From assembly GCA_951640165.1 (NCBI GenBank), contig OX621237.1:17732001-17796000 (forward strand): a stretch of 64,000 bases of DNA. Reading direction: 5' to 3'. The number at the start of each line of letters is the position of its first letter. Position 1 is the first letter of the stretch. Below are positions 24,379 to 35,283 of the stretch, in pieces. The DNA is from Pseudoips prasinana (lineage: Eukaryota > Arthropoda > Insecta > Lepidoptera > Nolidae). A program made the position numbers and the translations under genes. The notes beneath the pieces are model-generated. The model made no database searches. It worked only from the letters and a program-made list of their open reading frames with translations, and had not been told where the DNA came from.

Positions 24379-24545
24379 CAGATGCGATCCAGCAAGTATT
24401 GCAAGAGAGCGGATATTGACGCAAGAATATACTCTGCGCATAGCGCTCGCCACGCAGAGACCTCCGTGGATGCGTTTCCATTGAAGTGATTAGGAAGGCT
24501 GCAGGATGGTCATGAAACTGTGGGAGTTTCATGAGTTTCATGAGT
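24379..24545 (+). pseudogene. DIRS-like tyrosine recombinase C-terminal remnant (frameshifted)
   Basis: The first frame, in phase from 24409, gives ADIDARIYSAHSARHAETS, which carries the tyrosine-recombinase HxxR box in the form typical of DIRS-type retroelements (SAHSTRHASTS). After a frameshift near 24475 the next frame reads VSIEVIRKAAGWS, the segment containing the conserved GW, then a stop and NCGSFMSF where the catalytic tyrosine (usually in F..FY) should lie. The catalytic Tyr is missing and the gene is dead. No reverse transcriptase or RNase H was seen between this and the frame at 23958, so the source element is internally deleted. Alternative: a Crypton-type recombinase, though the AGWS wording favours DIRS. 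Confidence 0.65.
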
Positions 24546-24742
24546 ATTTAGTAAATTTTATGACAGATCTAAATAATGTTCCTGTATTTAAAAGTGCTAG
24601 TTTATTACTGTTAAGTATAGTTAAAAATTATTAAGTTAATTAGATAAAGCAAATTATTACATGTAACAATTCGTTTTTGGGTATTGGTTCAATACTCTTA
24701 CTAAAGATTTCCCTAAAGCTCTAAACATCTACTGTGTAATAT

Positions 24743-25160
24743 GAAAATCTCGAGGATGCAGCGACGAAATATAATTGAAGGTTAAACAAACTTACCTTAA
24801 GTGAAGTTTGACCATAATTATATGAGTCGCTGCATCCGAAGAGATTTTCGATCCCTCCCGCCCTTAAAGTATTCTTGTGAATACTTTCTTCCCGTTATTT
24901 GTTTTTAATGCTTTGCCTTTAGTGAAATCTTAAGTAGATACTGAGGACTCTGAAAAGAATGAAGTTTTTCCAGCCGGCCACGTGGCGCGCAGAGGCGCCA
25001 TTTTGTCTTTTTTAATGTTGCAAGCTCTAAAAAAGTGTTCGATGTCCAGCACATTGAAGAGTGTACTACTGTGTAATATGAAAATCTCTTCGGATGCAGC
25101 GACTCATATAATTATGGTCAAACTTCACTTAAGGTAAGTTTGTTTAACCTTCAATTATAT
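24743..25160. repeat. Inverted-duplication cluster with 81-bp identical arms and cassette copy B
   Basis: Segment 24769-24849 is exactly inverted at 25080-25160 (81 of 81 bases by eye), with 230 bases between. The intervening part contains cassette B (24957-25103, inverted partner of 19915-20060), which runs into the right arm. The left side (24743-24768) also holds the version of the cassette edge seen in copy A (CTCGAGGATGCAGCGAC). The cluster therefore contains both edge variants head to head. The right arm contains a perfect-looking splice donor AAG|GTAAGT on the plus strand near 25131-25138. Confidence 0.85.
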
Positions 25161-25299
25161 ATAAAAACGGCAAAATAATCACGTTGTGGTATGGATGTTT
25201 ATTTTATTGTTTTTTAGTATTTATTGTTAATGATGCAACGGTATGGCACATTTATCTGCTTGTCCCTCCTGTCCAATCCCTTGTTCCCTTCAGACGTTG

Positions 25300-25510
25300 G
25301 ATAACGCTTCAGCCAAAACGGTCAGCGTTGCTCAAATTTGGGTAAAAAGAAGAAAAATAACAGAAATACATAATTTGTGAAGGTTTGATCTGTCTAACTA
25401 TAACAGTTCATAAGATACAGCCTGGTGACAAACATACAGACGGACAGACTGCGGAGTCTTGGTAATAGACTCCCGTTTTACCCCTTGGATAAGGAACCCT
25501 AAAAATAAAA
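25300..25510 (+). repeat. Dispersed repeat tail
   Basis: Landmarks are AGTTCATAAGATACAGCCTG, GTGACAAACATACAGACGG, GCGGAGTCTTGGTAATAGAC and CCCGTTTTACCCCTTGG followed by AAGGAACCCTAAAAA. I recognise these as a common lepidopteran repeat end, class not determined. Confidence 0.5.
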
Positions 25511-26051
25511 TCCCTAATTCAAAACAAAAGAACATATTTTTCATACTACAAATATGCCAATACACACATGTTCTGAACGGCTTTACACGTAAATGTTGCT
25601 AAATTATGACGGAGTGAGTACGAAAACCGATATGGTTATTAATTTTCTTTTATACGAACAAACGATCTTAGTCACTATGGTACTTGTGTGTCTAATTACA
25701 TTTAGATTTTTTACAAGGTTAAAAAGAGCCCGTCGGCTGGGATTTAGTATAAAAAGTTTCCACATTCGCGCTTTGCGCTCACATTTCATCAGGGGAGATA
25801 TGAATGAGGAAAACGAGACGTTTTCCTTCAATTTAAAAAGAATCTCTGTGCGGAGATAAACGTTCAATATATGCAAATAATAAAACTCAACAACAAAGCT
25901 GTCGATATAAATTGAAAGACGGATAGAGCAAGCTGCAAATCTGGAAGGCGTAGAAGATCATCTATCACAATTTGTCCGAGTCCAAACAGAGAATAAAAGA
26001 TTGTCTCAGGTTTATTAAGGAAGTATTGGCCCGGAGTAGTGGGCATTGGTA

Positions 26052-26186
26052 CAGACGCCAGCATATCCAGCTACCCCAATCTATCACATTTCTTTTATAG
26101 ATTTTCAACTTTATCACAAAAGCATAAGGTTCATTTTCTATTGGGTAAATTTGACAGATTGGGGGAGCTTGATGTCCTGGCGTTTG
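26052..26186. mobile_element. Palindromic MITE, family M1, copy in opposite orientation
   Basis: The 135-bp element has CAGACGCCAGCATATCCAGC at the left end, GTCCTGGCGTTTG at the right and TA flanks (26050-26051 and 26187-26188). The asymmetric centre (GCATAAGGTTCATTTT) is the reverse complement of the other copies, so this copy is inverted. Confidence 0.9.
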
Positions 26187-29100
26187 TACTATGGTCAGTT
26201 GAATTCGGCACTTTGTTTTGTTGTCCAATTTCTTATTCGAGATTAACTTATCGACCACACCTATAACTGTAGTATGACACAATAATAAGTTAAGAAAGCA
26301 CAATGTTTTTGTTACTTCGAATAAGTCAGGCCGTTGCTTAAGAAAACAACGAAAGTGGTTTATCGAGATTTTATTTATTACGTATGGCACTATATCGTTG
26401 ATTACTTGTTGGTTATTTATATTCGTGTAGTATTACGAACACTATATGGTATGTAAGCTAAATTCAACCACTTTTAATATTTACTAAATCTATTTAGATT
26501 TCATTAATCTTTTAAAGTAACAATATTATTAGAACGGAATATTGTTAAATTTACCATGTCAGTCTTCGATATCAATTACCAGCTTTAGCTAGTAGCAGTT
26601 AGTAAATAGACTTATGTTATGTACTATTTCATTTATGAAATACGAGTCACACTTAACAAACTTTTCAATTGCGGAGTTCATCATCCCATCCAGTTTGGAT
26701 GGAATGTGTAAAGTGAGCCAAGCTCAATGGCCAGTCTTATTATTTATTGATAACAACATACAATATTTTATTACAACTTTTACGACATTTTAGTTATAAG
26801 AAGAAATGATAATACCCATCAAACCATTGCCGCACCATGCGCCGTGGTCTTAAATAAGTATTATTTCATTATTTTTAAATAAGTCCAATGATCTTACACT
26901 ATTAATGTGCGCAAAACATTGAAATAATAAATCCCTGTTAATAACGTAGTAAATACGTAAATCACCTATATTATTCGTTATAGGTACTACTACTAACTGA
27001 TATGTTTGAAATAAAAGTGGTATTCCACTCGTTATATATTCACGAAACAACCATCAGAAAATTTACATAAATAAAAAATTACTGGTTACTGAGTTTATTC
27101 TTTTGTATTCACCCAATTACCTATCTGGATGCCAAATTTGAACTTTCTAAGACATCTGGAACTGGCGTAAAGTTGTGATCTAAAAATGAGGCTGATAAAA
27201 CTGACGATTTTTATACGTTTAAATAACCATTTGAGGTGTGTTTATGAAATTTGGAGCACATGTGTATCTTGCAAGTCTCGATATATGATCCAAATCTGTT
27301 AGCTTGACCTTGGCTTGACATGCTACCGCGTGTCTAGATTATCCATATCAAGACTTGAGTTACACAAACAAAGCATAAACAAGTTAAATAAGAAAACTGT
27401 ATTTCGTTAAGTTTGGAAGTAACTTTGCTTGTACCGGATGTCGATGAAAAACAAGACTCGTGCAAGTTTTCTTTATTGATCTACTTTTGATGTATGTCTT
27501 TTATATTTTAAAATTTCATATTTTTAGAAATGGAACGTACATTTTGTTAATGTTATATGTTGACGTTTATGGTAATATAAACTCTACGATTCTGTTCCGA
27601 AAAGAAAAAACGACTAAAAAAGAAACACAAAACATCCTTAGACGATGGAACATGTAATAAAAATGCTTTCATTTTCTCATAGGTACAATTTCGTGCGAAA
27701 AAGGAGAATTACATTTTTCATACATCACATCACAATAACAATAAAACGATAATGGCAACTTTTATTTCTTTTAGTAATATTAAAGTTGTGTATATTGTTG
27801 GTAGGTTTACAATGTCCTGCTCCCTAATTGTGATTACCCAATGTGTCATAATAAAGACAATACTTTGCGGGTGCCTCAATAAAAAATGCTGTTAACCCTA
27901 TTTGTAAAAAGGCAAACATGTTCATACTTTTTATAAACAGCAATGATCCCAAAAATGCCAATACAAAAAAAGAAGCTGGCATATTTTACGGATATTCGAT
28001 TTTAGAAAAACAGTGCGCGGATTCTACCGTATAAAAGCCTTTCGAGGAAAAGTAGGATAGGGTTAAGGTTTTTAAACTTCGAAGCCACTTATTTGAAATA
28101 GTTATTTCCAACGTATTTTAAAAGAAATACAAGTTGATTACGAACAAGTTCTCTTTAGCGAATATTCTTTAAACTTCGCGTGATATACAATTCTATTACT
28201 AAAATAACTGTCGAGTTGATTAAATGAATCATTTTATCGCTCAAACTATCGTAGACATGCGTTCGTTGACTTCGAAGAAAGATTGCGGTAATATATCTTC
28301 GTAACATCGGGAAGTTTTATGCCCTCAAATTTGGCCGGGATTCGACACATCACTCAAATCCTGTTAAAATTTGGAAGACAGGATTAGCGGGCCCCATGTA
28401 AACAAGGCCAATGTTATCGGATCATCAGATGGTTCGCTGCCGGGACCATTTCATACATTATTCATGAGTATTGTCTTCGCTACTCGATACAAAAGGCGTA
28501 TTCTCTTAAAACTTGGTATTTTCAGGGATCAAGACTCCGATGAAAAAGATAGAATGAAACAATAGATCATAACCCGTACTTAACTGTACCTAGTTTATGG
28601 AGATTGCGACGTCGGTGCTTGTTTTTTGTTTATTTTATAGTAGGAAAACGTTGGTACCAGTCAGATACTCATACTGGGAAAAATATTATGATAGTTATCC
28701 TGGTAAAAGACCTTTTACTTATTTTATTTATTCTTATATAACTCGTTGGGCGCTGTAGGTGTAATGTCTCTTATATTACGTGTCATCTATTTGATTTCCT
28801 CGTGTCTTTAGTCTCTGCTAGTAGAGTTGGGAGGATCTTGGATTTTAATCAGAGGCCAAGTTTTAATACAGACATAGATTTTACTTTAGTTATTATTGTA
28901 AGTACGTGTTTTGTTTTACTAGAACTCCTGTAGCATCCCTTCAAGTAATTTATTATTTACTATTCGTGTTTCAAACCTAATTATTAGCTCCTTAATATTA
29001 TTAGCCCGGCTATGATGAATACCTTCACACCAAAATATATCAAACTATTGTTAACAAGACAAATATGAATTAAAATGTATAGTAATAAACCACTTAAACT

Positions 29101-29300
29101 TATCCCCTTTTTCTGTCGAGTGTTAATAACATGGCAATGGCAACAAAACTAGCAAATCTCTTTGGTTTTAGTTTAAATTTCATGGTTGTTTGTGGTTAGT
29201 TTGTTTGCCAGTTTTAGAAAAATATATATTTTAGTATTCCAATTTTGAATGTGAACTCAACCCTATTAATAACAGTAAAAGAAATTGAACAGCGATAAGT
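26187..29300. other. Intronic spacer with one candidate regulatory island
   Basis: No gene or repeat family was recognised. The island at about 28250-28460 is GC-richer and includes a forkhead-like TGTAAACAA, an E-box CAGATG and GATTAGCGGGCCCCATG. It has no transposon landmarks, making it a weak enhancer candidate. Confidence 0.35.
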
Positions 29301-29537
29301 GACGGGCCGGTTGGCGTGGTTGGTAAGTAAATGCTTTCCTTTCACGCCGCAGATCGTGGTTTCGATTCCCAGGACAGATATTTGTGTGCATGAACATGCC
29401 TGTTTTTCCGGAGTCTGGGTGTAATTATCTATATAAGTATATCAGTTATCTGAATTCCATAGTAGAAGCTCTGCTTAGTTTGAGGTCAAATGGCCATGCG
29501 TGAATAAAGCCCCAGGATATTAGTATTATTATTATAA
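29301..29537 (+). mobile_element. tRNA-related SINE (family S1), plus-strand copy
   Basis: The head is GACGGGCCGGTTGGCGTGGT with a small duplication (GGTAAGTAAATGC). The B box region is GTGGTTTCGATTCCC, one base off consensus. The body includes GGACAGATATTTGTGTGCAT and CTGCTTAGTTTGAGG, ending in an ATT repeat tail. Later flanking sequence is unrelated. Confidence 0.85.
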
Positions 29538-30683
29538 GTAGATTACAAAATACACTTAAATGAAATGAAAAACCTTTAATTCGTGTTGTGCACACACAAG
29601 AAAATGAGGAGTACAAATATAGAACACACAGTTCTACAAGACATTACATACATACATTTGAAGAAAATGCACACTATTACGATTCTTGCATGTCTTGTCA
29701 CTTAAATGTCTAAGTAGACATATTTGTTAGTGTATTTTAAAATCTACTACACGTTAATTATAAGAAGTTCACAATGATTAACATGAAGTAATTACAAGGC
29801 GAAAAGTGAACTCTATCTGTTATATGTAATTCACATTATCTCATGTAAATCTCGGTAGGAGTCCCGGCGGAGTTTTAATAGTCCTCTAAATACCTCGAAG
29901 CCGGGGGCAAGGCGGCTGAAACAGTCTTGTAATTTGCTACCAAGCTCTACTTTGGAAAATAAGCCTACTTCAAATAAAGGCACCACTATTATTTTCATAC
30001 GAAAATAATGTTCCTAAGCCCAAACATAAGTATTCATTTACTTCCTATTCGTTCACGGTGGCTCGTTACCTGGTCTTATGTTTTTATGTTGCTTTCCTGT
30101 AACTTGTACACGAAATATTTATTTACTACCTCTTATATAAAGTACAAAAACTACTGAACAGAGTTTTTGTTATTAATAAATCGACCTTGAGGTAGTACTG
30201 TGATTTCAAGTACTTATAGTCTAAATTAGCTAGAGCGCATCAAGGTAGCGGATTTAGTCCCTAAGTATGAAGTGAAACATCGCGATCACTATAAAGTCAT
30301 AAAAATAGTAAATGTAAGTCTTAACTTTCTATATTTCGACGATGGTCTATAGTAATTCTAATTACAAAACATGGTGACTCAGAGAGACTGAGAACAACTG
30401 TATTTGGCTCACATGAAAATGTTGTATAATTACGATGGGCAGGAATTAAGCCCAATGTCATAACCAAAACACTTCCACGGCTGGACAAAAGACACTACCT
30501 CAAGGCATCCTAGTGTGGGGGCCAGAGAAAGATATTGTTTATACATATTATAGTTGTATATCAAAATATTGTCTGTAATCCTAATCATGCACTATGTGTG
30601 TTGAATTGAAATAAATTATTATTCTTCTTCTATTCTTCTTCAAGGCATCATTCGGTATATAAATGATAATAGCTACGTCATAT

Positions 30684-30915
30684 TAGATAGCTCTATCCGT
30701 AAGTGATCGGCGGGGTTAAGCAACTAAGTTCGCGGTCTGTCCATAGATAGGTTACCATCAAAGAGGTTTAATTTCTGACCATCTCTGTGCTTCGCAGGGC
30801 ACGTTAAGCTGTCGGTCCTGGTTGAACTCATTAAACAGTCGTTAAGCCATTTCAGAGGCTTACGTCTTGAACAACTCTGACACTAGGGTAACCACTGCCG
30901 ATTCGATGAGTAAGT
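30684..30915 (+). mobile_element. 5S rRNA-derived SINE, copy 2
   Basis: The best 5S-like head in the window: GGGGTTAAGCAACTAAG (box A), GCGGTCTGTCC (intermediate element) and ATAGATAGGTTACCATC (box C), in the same order and spacing as a 5S gene. The body GCACGTTAAGCTGTCGGTCC and AGTCGTTAAGCCATTTCAG matches copies at 9718 and 59958. Confidence 0.8.
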
Positions 30916-31724
30916 ATTATGTACATATAGGTACTTAAATATCGGAATTATAACGTTTTTATTTCTTTGACGGTAGAAAGCAGAACATATCGAAAAATCT
31001 CTATAAAAGAATAATCATACCCATAACATATTTATAGATGCCTACCAGTATTACCTATACTTCTTCAAGTTTTCCGGGTTCGTTAACTCAAGGTAGCTGC
31101 TTCATTAAGTCCCTCATAAGTTTTTACGATATAATAACGTGCCAAAGTTGGGTCAGCAGAAAGAAAATATATACATAATTTTTGATAAATCTCATACGAT
31201 ATGTAAATAGCCAGCAGTGTCGACGAAAATAATAAGTAGAATCCTATGGTGATGTAACGGCCTGCCAAGCAGAAAATATGGATCGTACTGCTCATTCCTG
31301 TAATCTCACACTACGATAGCATACTCAAAAGAAACCACGTGTCTAAGGAATGATCCGACCATTTTACATTATAATTAAAACCTTGAGAATATGGAATTGG
31401 ATCATGTTGAAAGTATTCTAAAATTATAGACATATGTAGTGAAATAGAAACGGCAAATAGAAAAGAGAAACGGGAATGAAATTGTTCTTATCTAGTGATA
31501 TAATAATTCCGTTAATTCATTAGTCGAACATAATAGAGAGACCTGAGGTTTTGTCACCATCTTAAAATAGTTAAAATAAAATAATTATTTATTTCTCTTC
31601 ACAATACCAATAATTACAAAACTAAAACTTTATATGGTAAGAGCTTTACATAATTTTTGTATACATTAGTAAGTATTGTTGCTGTGGTAGACTGTTGCCT
31701 AAACTAGGCTCAAAGCCGACCGAA

Positions 31725-31817
31725 ACGACTCAATTACAAAGGTTATCACGAGATATAGATGTGTGTGAAATACACACACACATCTATATCTCGTGATAAC
31801 CTTTGTAATTCAGTCGT
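31725..31817. repeat. Long foldback: 43-bp arms, one mismatch, 7-base loop
   Basis: The arms 31725-31767 and 31775-31817 begin ACGACTCAATTACAAAGG and include TTATCACGAGATATAGATGT. They differ at one base only. The apex is a GTGTGTG/CACACAC pair. No target duplication or transposon terminus was seen. Confidence 0.93.
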
Positions 31818-32030
31818 GTTATCATAATTTTAAATTGATTTATTTTTTCCCCATAAATATTATACTAGTTCCAATCCAGATCTTCATAATATATAGATAG
31901 ATCTTTGGACAGGAACTATTAGTGAATAGAAAGACGGGGATAGTAGGTGGTGTATAGAACAAAAGATGACTGAATATACCGAAAGTACATTAAATAGCAG
32001 AAAATTCAATTGAATATTACAAAGTTAATA

Positions 32031-32265
32031 CAATATATCCTGGGACATTATTCACACACGGCCATCTGTTCCCAAACTAAGCAGAGTTAGTACTACGGCA
32101 ATCAGATAACTCATATACTACTTTTCTTTTGTAAATACATACTTATATAGATAATTACACCCAGACTCAGGACAAATAGACATGTTCATGCACAGAAATA
32201 TCTGTCCTGGGTGGAATTTCAAATTTCAAAAGCATTTCCGAACCACGCACGCCAACAGGCCCGTA
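32031..32265 (-). mobile_element. tRNA-related SINE (family S1), minus-strand copy
   Basis: On the plus strand it starts TATCCTGGGACATTATTCAC, continues CACGGCCATCTGTTCCC and GGACAAATAGACATGTTCAT, then AAATATCTGTCCTGGGTGG and the damaged tRNA-like head (ACGCACGCCAACAGGCC). The B box has decayed. Confidence 0.85.
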
Positions 32266-32489
32266 AAATTATATAAATAAATAAGTATATGTATATATAC
32301 ATACGAATACAAATATATAAATAAATACACATAAAGGCATTCCGATTAGCTCATTCAGCGTGTTGACAGATAATTTTTTTATGTTGTTCATAATCTACAA
32401 TTAGCTCTAGTATTTCGCTCAAGAGGTAGTTCAGCAAAATAAATCTAAGAGCCTAAATCAAGATGGCGTAGATACGGGTTATTTAAATA

Positions 32490-32660
32490 CAGGCGACACG
32501 TGTGAAGGAAGGCTGGGGTGATTTATGGAGGCGCCGGGACTGCTATTGTAAAAGTTTAAATGTGTCGGCTAACTGGCGTCTGCTGGCCCTATCGTCGTAC
32601 GCGTAATCAGTACGCCACGCCAACCTAACGCTCCACGCGCCGCAGACGTGACTCCATTTA
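32490..32660. promoter_or_regulatory. candidate intronic regulatory island
   Basis: This strongly GC-rich block lies in an AT-rich intron: an E-box CACGTG at 32497-32502, GGGGTGATTTATGGAGGCG (caudal/Hox-like TTTATGG), GGCGTCTGCTGGCCC and CTCCACGCGCCGCAGACG. No repeat landmarks were found. Candidate enhancer by composition only. Confidence 0.25.
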
Positions 32661-33089
32661 ACTTTTGGACGATCTTCCATGATAAAAGTCTCCAACATAT
32701 ATTTGTACAGACATAGTAGATAGGTATCATTTTTTCCGAAAGTTTCGTATATTTATGCTAATTATGGAAGTATATTATAATCTCCAGCATGTACTCTGAA
32801 ACTACTTGACAGCGGGTTTGATTTATCATTAGCTATTTATTACTAACAGACAGCGTAAATACTTATTTTAACCTTTAGTAACCTTAAGTAAATGCAGAAA
32901 CATCCAGAAACCCAATGTGTTAATGGTATGAGAAAACAAAATGCATATAAATAGTTTCAGCTTTGTTTACTCTATGGCCGCCATAACTAAGATGCGGACA
33001 GGAGCACTATCGTTTGGTACAATACAATTTGGTTTAATACAATGATCCATCAAACTAAGTTGCTAGATATGATGTACACTGTACACTTC

Positions 33090-33235
33090 GTGTCCCGAGT
33101 GTAGTTACCGCACCTGACAACTATCTCTGTGACCTATAAGTAGTTCTTCTGAGTCGGGGTATAGTTTATGTCCGTGAATTATGTCTGTAAAGTAACCCGC
33201 GACACAGGGATTAGGTAGCTTAGCGCGGACGTAGT
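33090..33235 (+). repeat. Interspersed repeat R4, copy 1
   Basis: It shares ACAACTATCTCTGTGACC, AGTAGTTCTTCTGAGTCGG, TATGTCCGTGAATTATGTC and TAACCCGCGACACAGGGATT with 61025-61205. It is probably SINE-like. Confidence 0.6.
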
Positions 33236-33974
33236 CTTTAAACAACATCTAAATCTATCTATGTCAATTCAAATTTACATTGCCATAGACTGTATTACGG
33301 AACTTCGAAGTTTAAAATATCTATGTACTGTATTCATAAAGTTTAAATATACGACTTTCGTAAGTTACAAAGTAGACTATGACGAATTATTTCATCGAGA
33401 ATTTTCATCATTCCGATGGACGGAATTTCGAAACTTTACTATGACGATTTACTTTATTGACGTTGATACTGTGTGATGTTTATACTGTGTGAGTATTGAT
33501 TTATAATAAAATGGTTGGCTACGTATACAATTTCACTACACTTTACAGTTAAACTGACAGAATGTAATGTCCGGTAAAGCAGCTAAAACCTCCTAGGCTA
33601 ATAGTAAAAGTCACGTGAAAATTATTAAAACTTTAATATTAGCTTGACATTTCTTTTTTTTTAAAGAAGTCGAAGCAGAACATCCAATAAAATTGCTGTG
33701 AAAGCTTCTCTTGGGGAGTCACTCACGCTTCTATGATATGTTTAACATTTATAGGCAACAAATACTAAAATATATCCACGTGTTATTTTAGTAAATAATG
33801 CTTAGTTACAAAAAGGTGTACCTGTATAAATTAAGAAAAGATCACTTCATTCGCAAATCCATTATATAAATACTCATATTAGAACTCACAGAGATAAATA
33901 AAATAAATCTAAAAAGTATATTTTATTCGCTCCCTCTTTGAAGCTCATCTCATATAAACTTATTTATTATAATA

Positions 33975-35283
33975 TTAGGTCTTTACCTATGAAATTGCCG
34001 TTCTGCAGTACTGGCCATTTCAAATCAAAATAATTTTTGTTTGGCTAAGAATTCTAATTTCAAATTAATTTTATTTTAAAAACATGGATTCTTTTTTCCA
34101 ATAGTAGTCATTTCTTTATTGATTAGTGTTACATTTTCATCGCATTTCAATCTTTTTCGTCATCATGGATACGTTAAAAATTCGAGTAATTATGGAATAT
34201 GAGTACCGTCGTGGCAGCAACGCGGCACAAGCGGCACGCAACATCAACGACGTTTACGGAGCTAACACTACAAACCAACGCACCACCTGTTATTGGTTTG
34301 CTCGCTTCCGTTCTGGAAATTTCGACCTGAAAAATGAACCTCGCGGTCGTCCGAAGACTTTGGTCGACAATGACGAATTAAAGGCGGTTGTGGAAGCTGA
34401 TGATACACAATCTACGGCTGATGATACACAATCTACGGCTGAATTAGCAGCAGCTTTCGACGTTAGCGTCAAAACAATATTGGTCCATTTGCGTCAAATT
34501 GGCAAGGTAAAAAAGCTTGACAAATGGGTGCCCCACGAACTCAATGATCGCCAGCGCGAAGTACGCGTCGAGACGTGCCTTGCACTGCTCAACAGACACA
34601 CAAATGAAAGAATTTTGAACCGCATTGTTACCTGCGATGAAAAATGGATTCTGTTTGATAACCGCAAGCGCTCAGCAAGTTGGTTGGATCCTGGTTCAGC
34701 ACCTAAACAATGCCCTAAACGAAAACTTACCCCTAGAAAAGTGATGGTCACTGTTTGGTGGTCTAGCGCCGGTGTGATTCATCACAGCTTCTTACCAAAC
34801 GGGGTGAGCATTACTGCAGATGTGTACTGTGAAGAACTGAGCACAATGATGGAGAAGCTGGCGCATCTCCAACCAGCATTGGTCAATCGCTCGTCTCCGC
34901 TGCTCCTGCACGACAACGCGCGACCTCATACTGCACAGCAGACGGTCTCCAAGTTGCAAGAACTGGGGTTGGAAGCTCTCCGTCATCCGCCCTACTCACC
35001 AGACCTTGCGCCTACAGACTACTACTTTTTCCAGAATTTGGATAACTTCTTGGCGGGAAAAAAATTCAATACCCGAGAGGCAGTACAAAATGCCTTTGAA
35101 GAATTTGTTGCCTCCCGTCCAGCTGATTTCTTTAAGAAGGGCATCAATAAACTGCCACTGCGATGGCAAAGATGCATTGATTGCATGGGTGATTACTTCG
35201 ATTAATACAAATAAAAAAATTCATGAAAAAAATTCGTTTAAATTTTTTCATACAAAACGGCAATTTCATAGGTAAAGACCTAT
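33975..35283 (+). mobile_element. Complete mariner element (cecropia-subfamily-like)
   Basis: 1309 bp between TA duplications (33973-33974 and 35284-35285). The terminal inverted repeats of about 31 bp, starting TTAGGTCTTTACCTATGAAA and inverted as ATAGGTCTTTACCTATGAAA, differ at only two bases. One intact transposase gene lies inside on the plus strand. Intact ORF plus near-identical ends indicate a young insertion. It sits antisense to CadN inside its large intron. Confidence 0.95.
34165..35205 (+). CDS. Mariner transposase (DD34D), 346 aa, uninterrupted
   Basis: This cut-and-paste transposase would bind the element's inverted repeats in the nucleus and insert it at TA. The start chosen is the ATG at 34165 (context catcATGG), giving MDTLKIRVIMEYEYRRG and a normal mariner length; an upstream in-frame GTG is not used. 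The N-terminal half has two helix-turn-helix regions (about residues 1-120). The catalytic triad is intact: D158 in VTCDEKW, D250 in LLHDNARPHTA and D285 in YSPDLAPTDYYFF, giving the 34-residue spacing of mariner. WVPHEL and the GKVKKLDKW linker are present. Wording resembles the cecropia subfamily that includes human Hsmar1/SETMAR. An exact 21-bp tandem duplication (34396-34416 and 34417-34437) adds seven residues, ADDTQST twice, in the linker between helix-turn-helix regions. Whether it still works is unknown. Confidence 0.95.
   Translation: MDTLKIRVIMEYEYRRGSNAAQAARNINDVYGANTTNQRTTCYWFARFRSGNFDLKNEPRGRPKTLVDNDELKAVVEADDTQSTADDTQSTAELAAAFDVSVKTILVHLRQIGKVKKLDKWVPHELNDRQREVRVETCLALLNRHTNERILNRIVTCDEKWILFDNRKRSASWLDPGSAPKQCPKRKLTPRKVMVTVWWSSAGVIHHSFLPNGVSITADVYCEELSTMMEKLAHLQPALVNRSSPLLLHDNARPHTAQQTVSKLQELGLEALRHPPYSPDLAPTDYYFFQNLDNFLAGKKFNTREAVQNAFEEFVASRPADFFKKGINKLPLRWQRCIDCMGDYFD

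Noticed and set aside
25593..25859. 88-aa plus-strand ORF with a hydrophobic stretch
   Set aside because: No family resemblance; an equally long minus-strand frame overlaps it and no splice or promoter context was seen. Likely chance.
25965..26390. 141-aa minus-strand ORF
   Set aside because: Its middle is the M1 MITE read through, and the ends have no protein likeness.
30684..30780. Possible 5S rRNA gene
   Set aside because: Only the internal promoter region resembles 5S; the flanks and remaining 5S sequence are missing and a SINE body follows.
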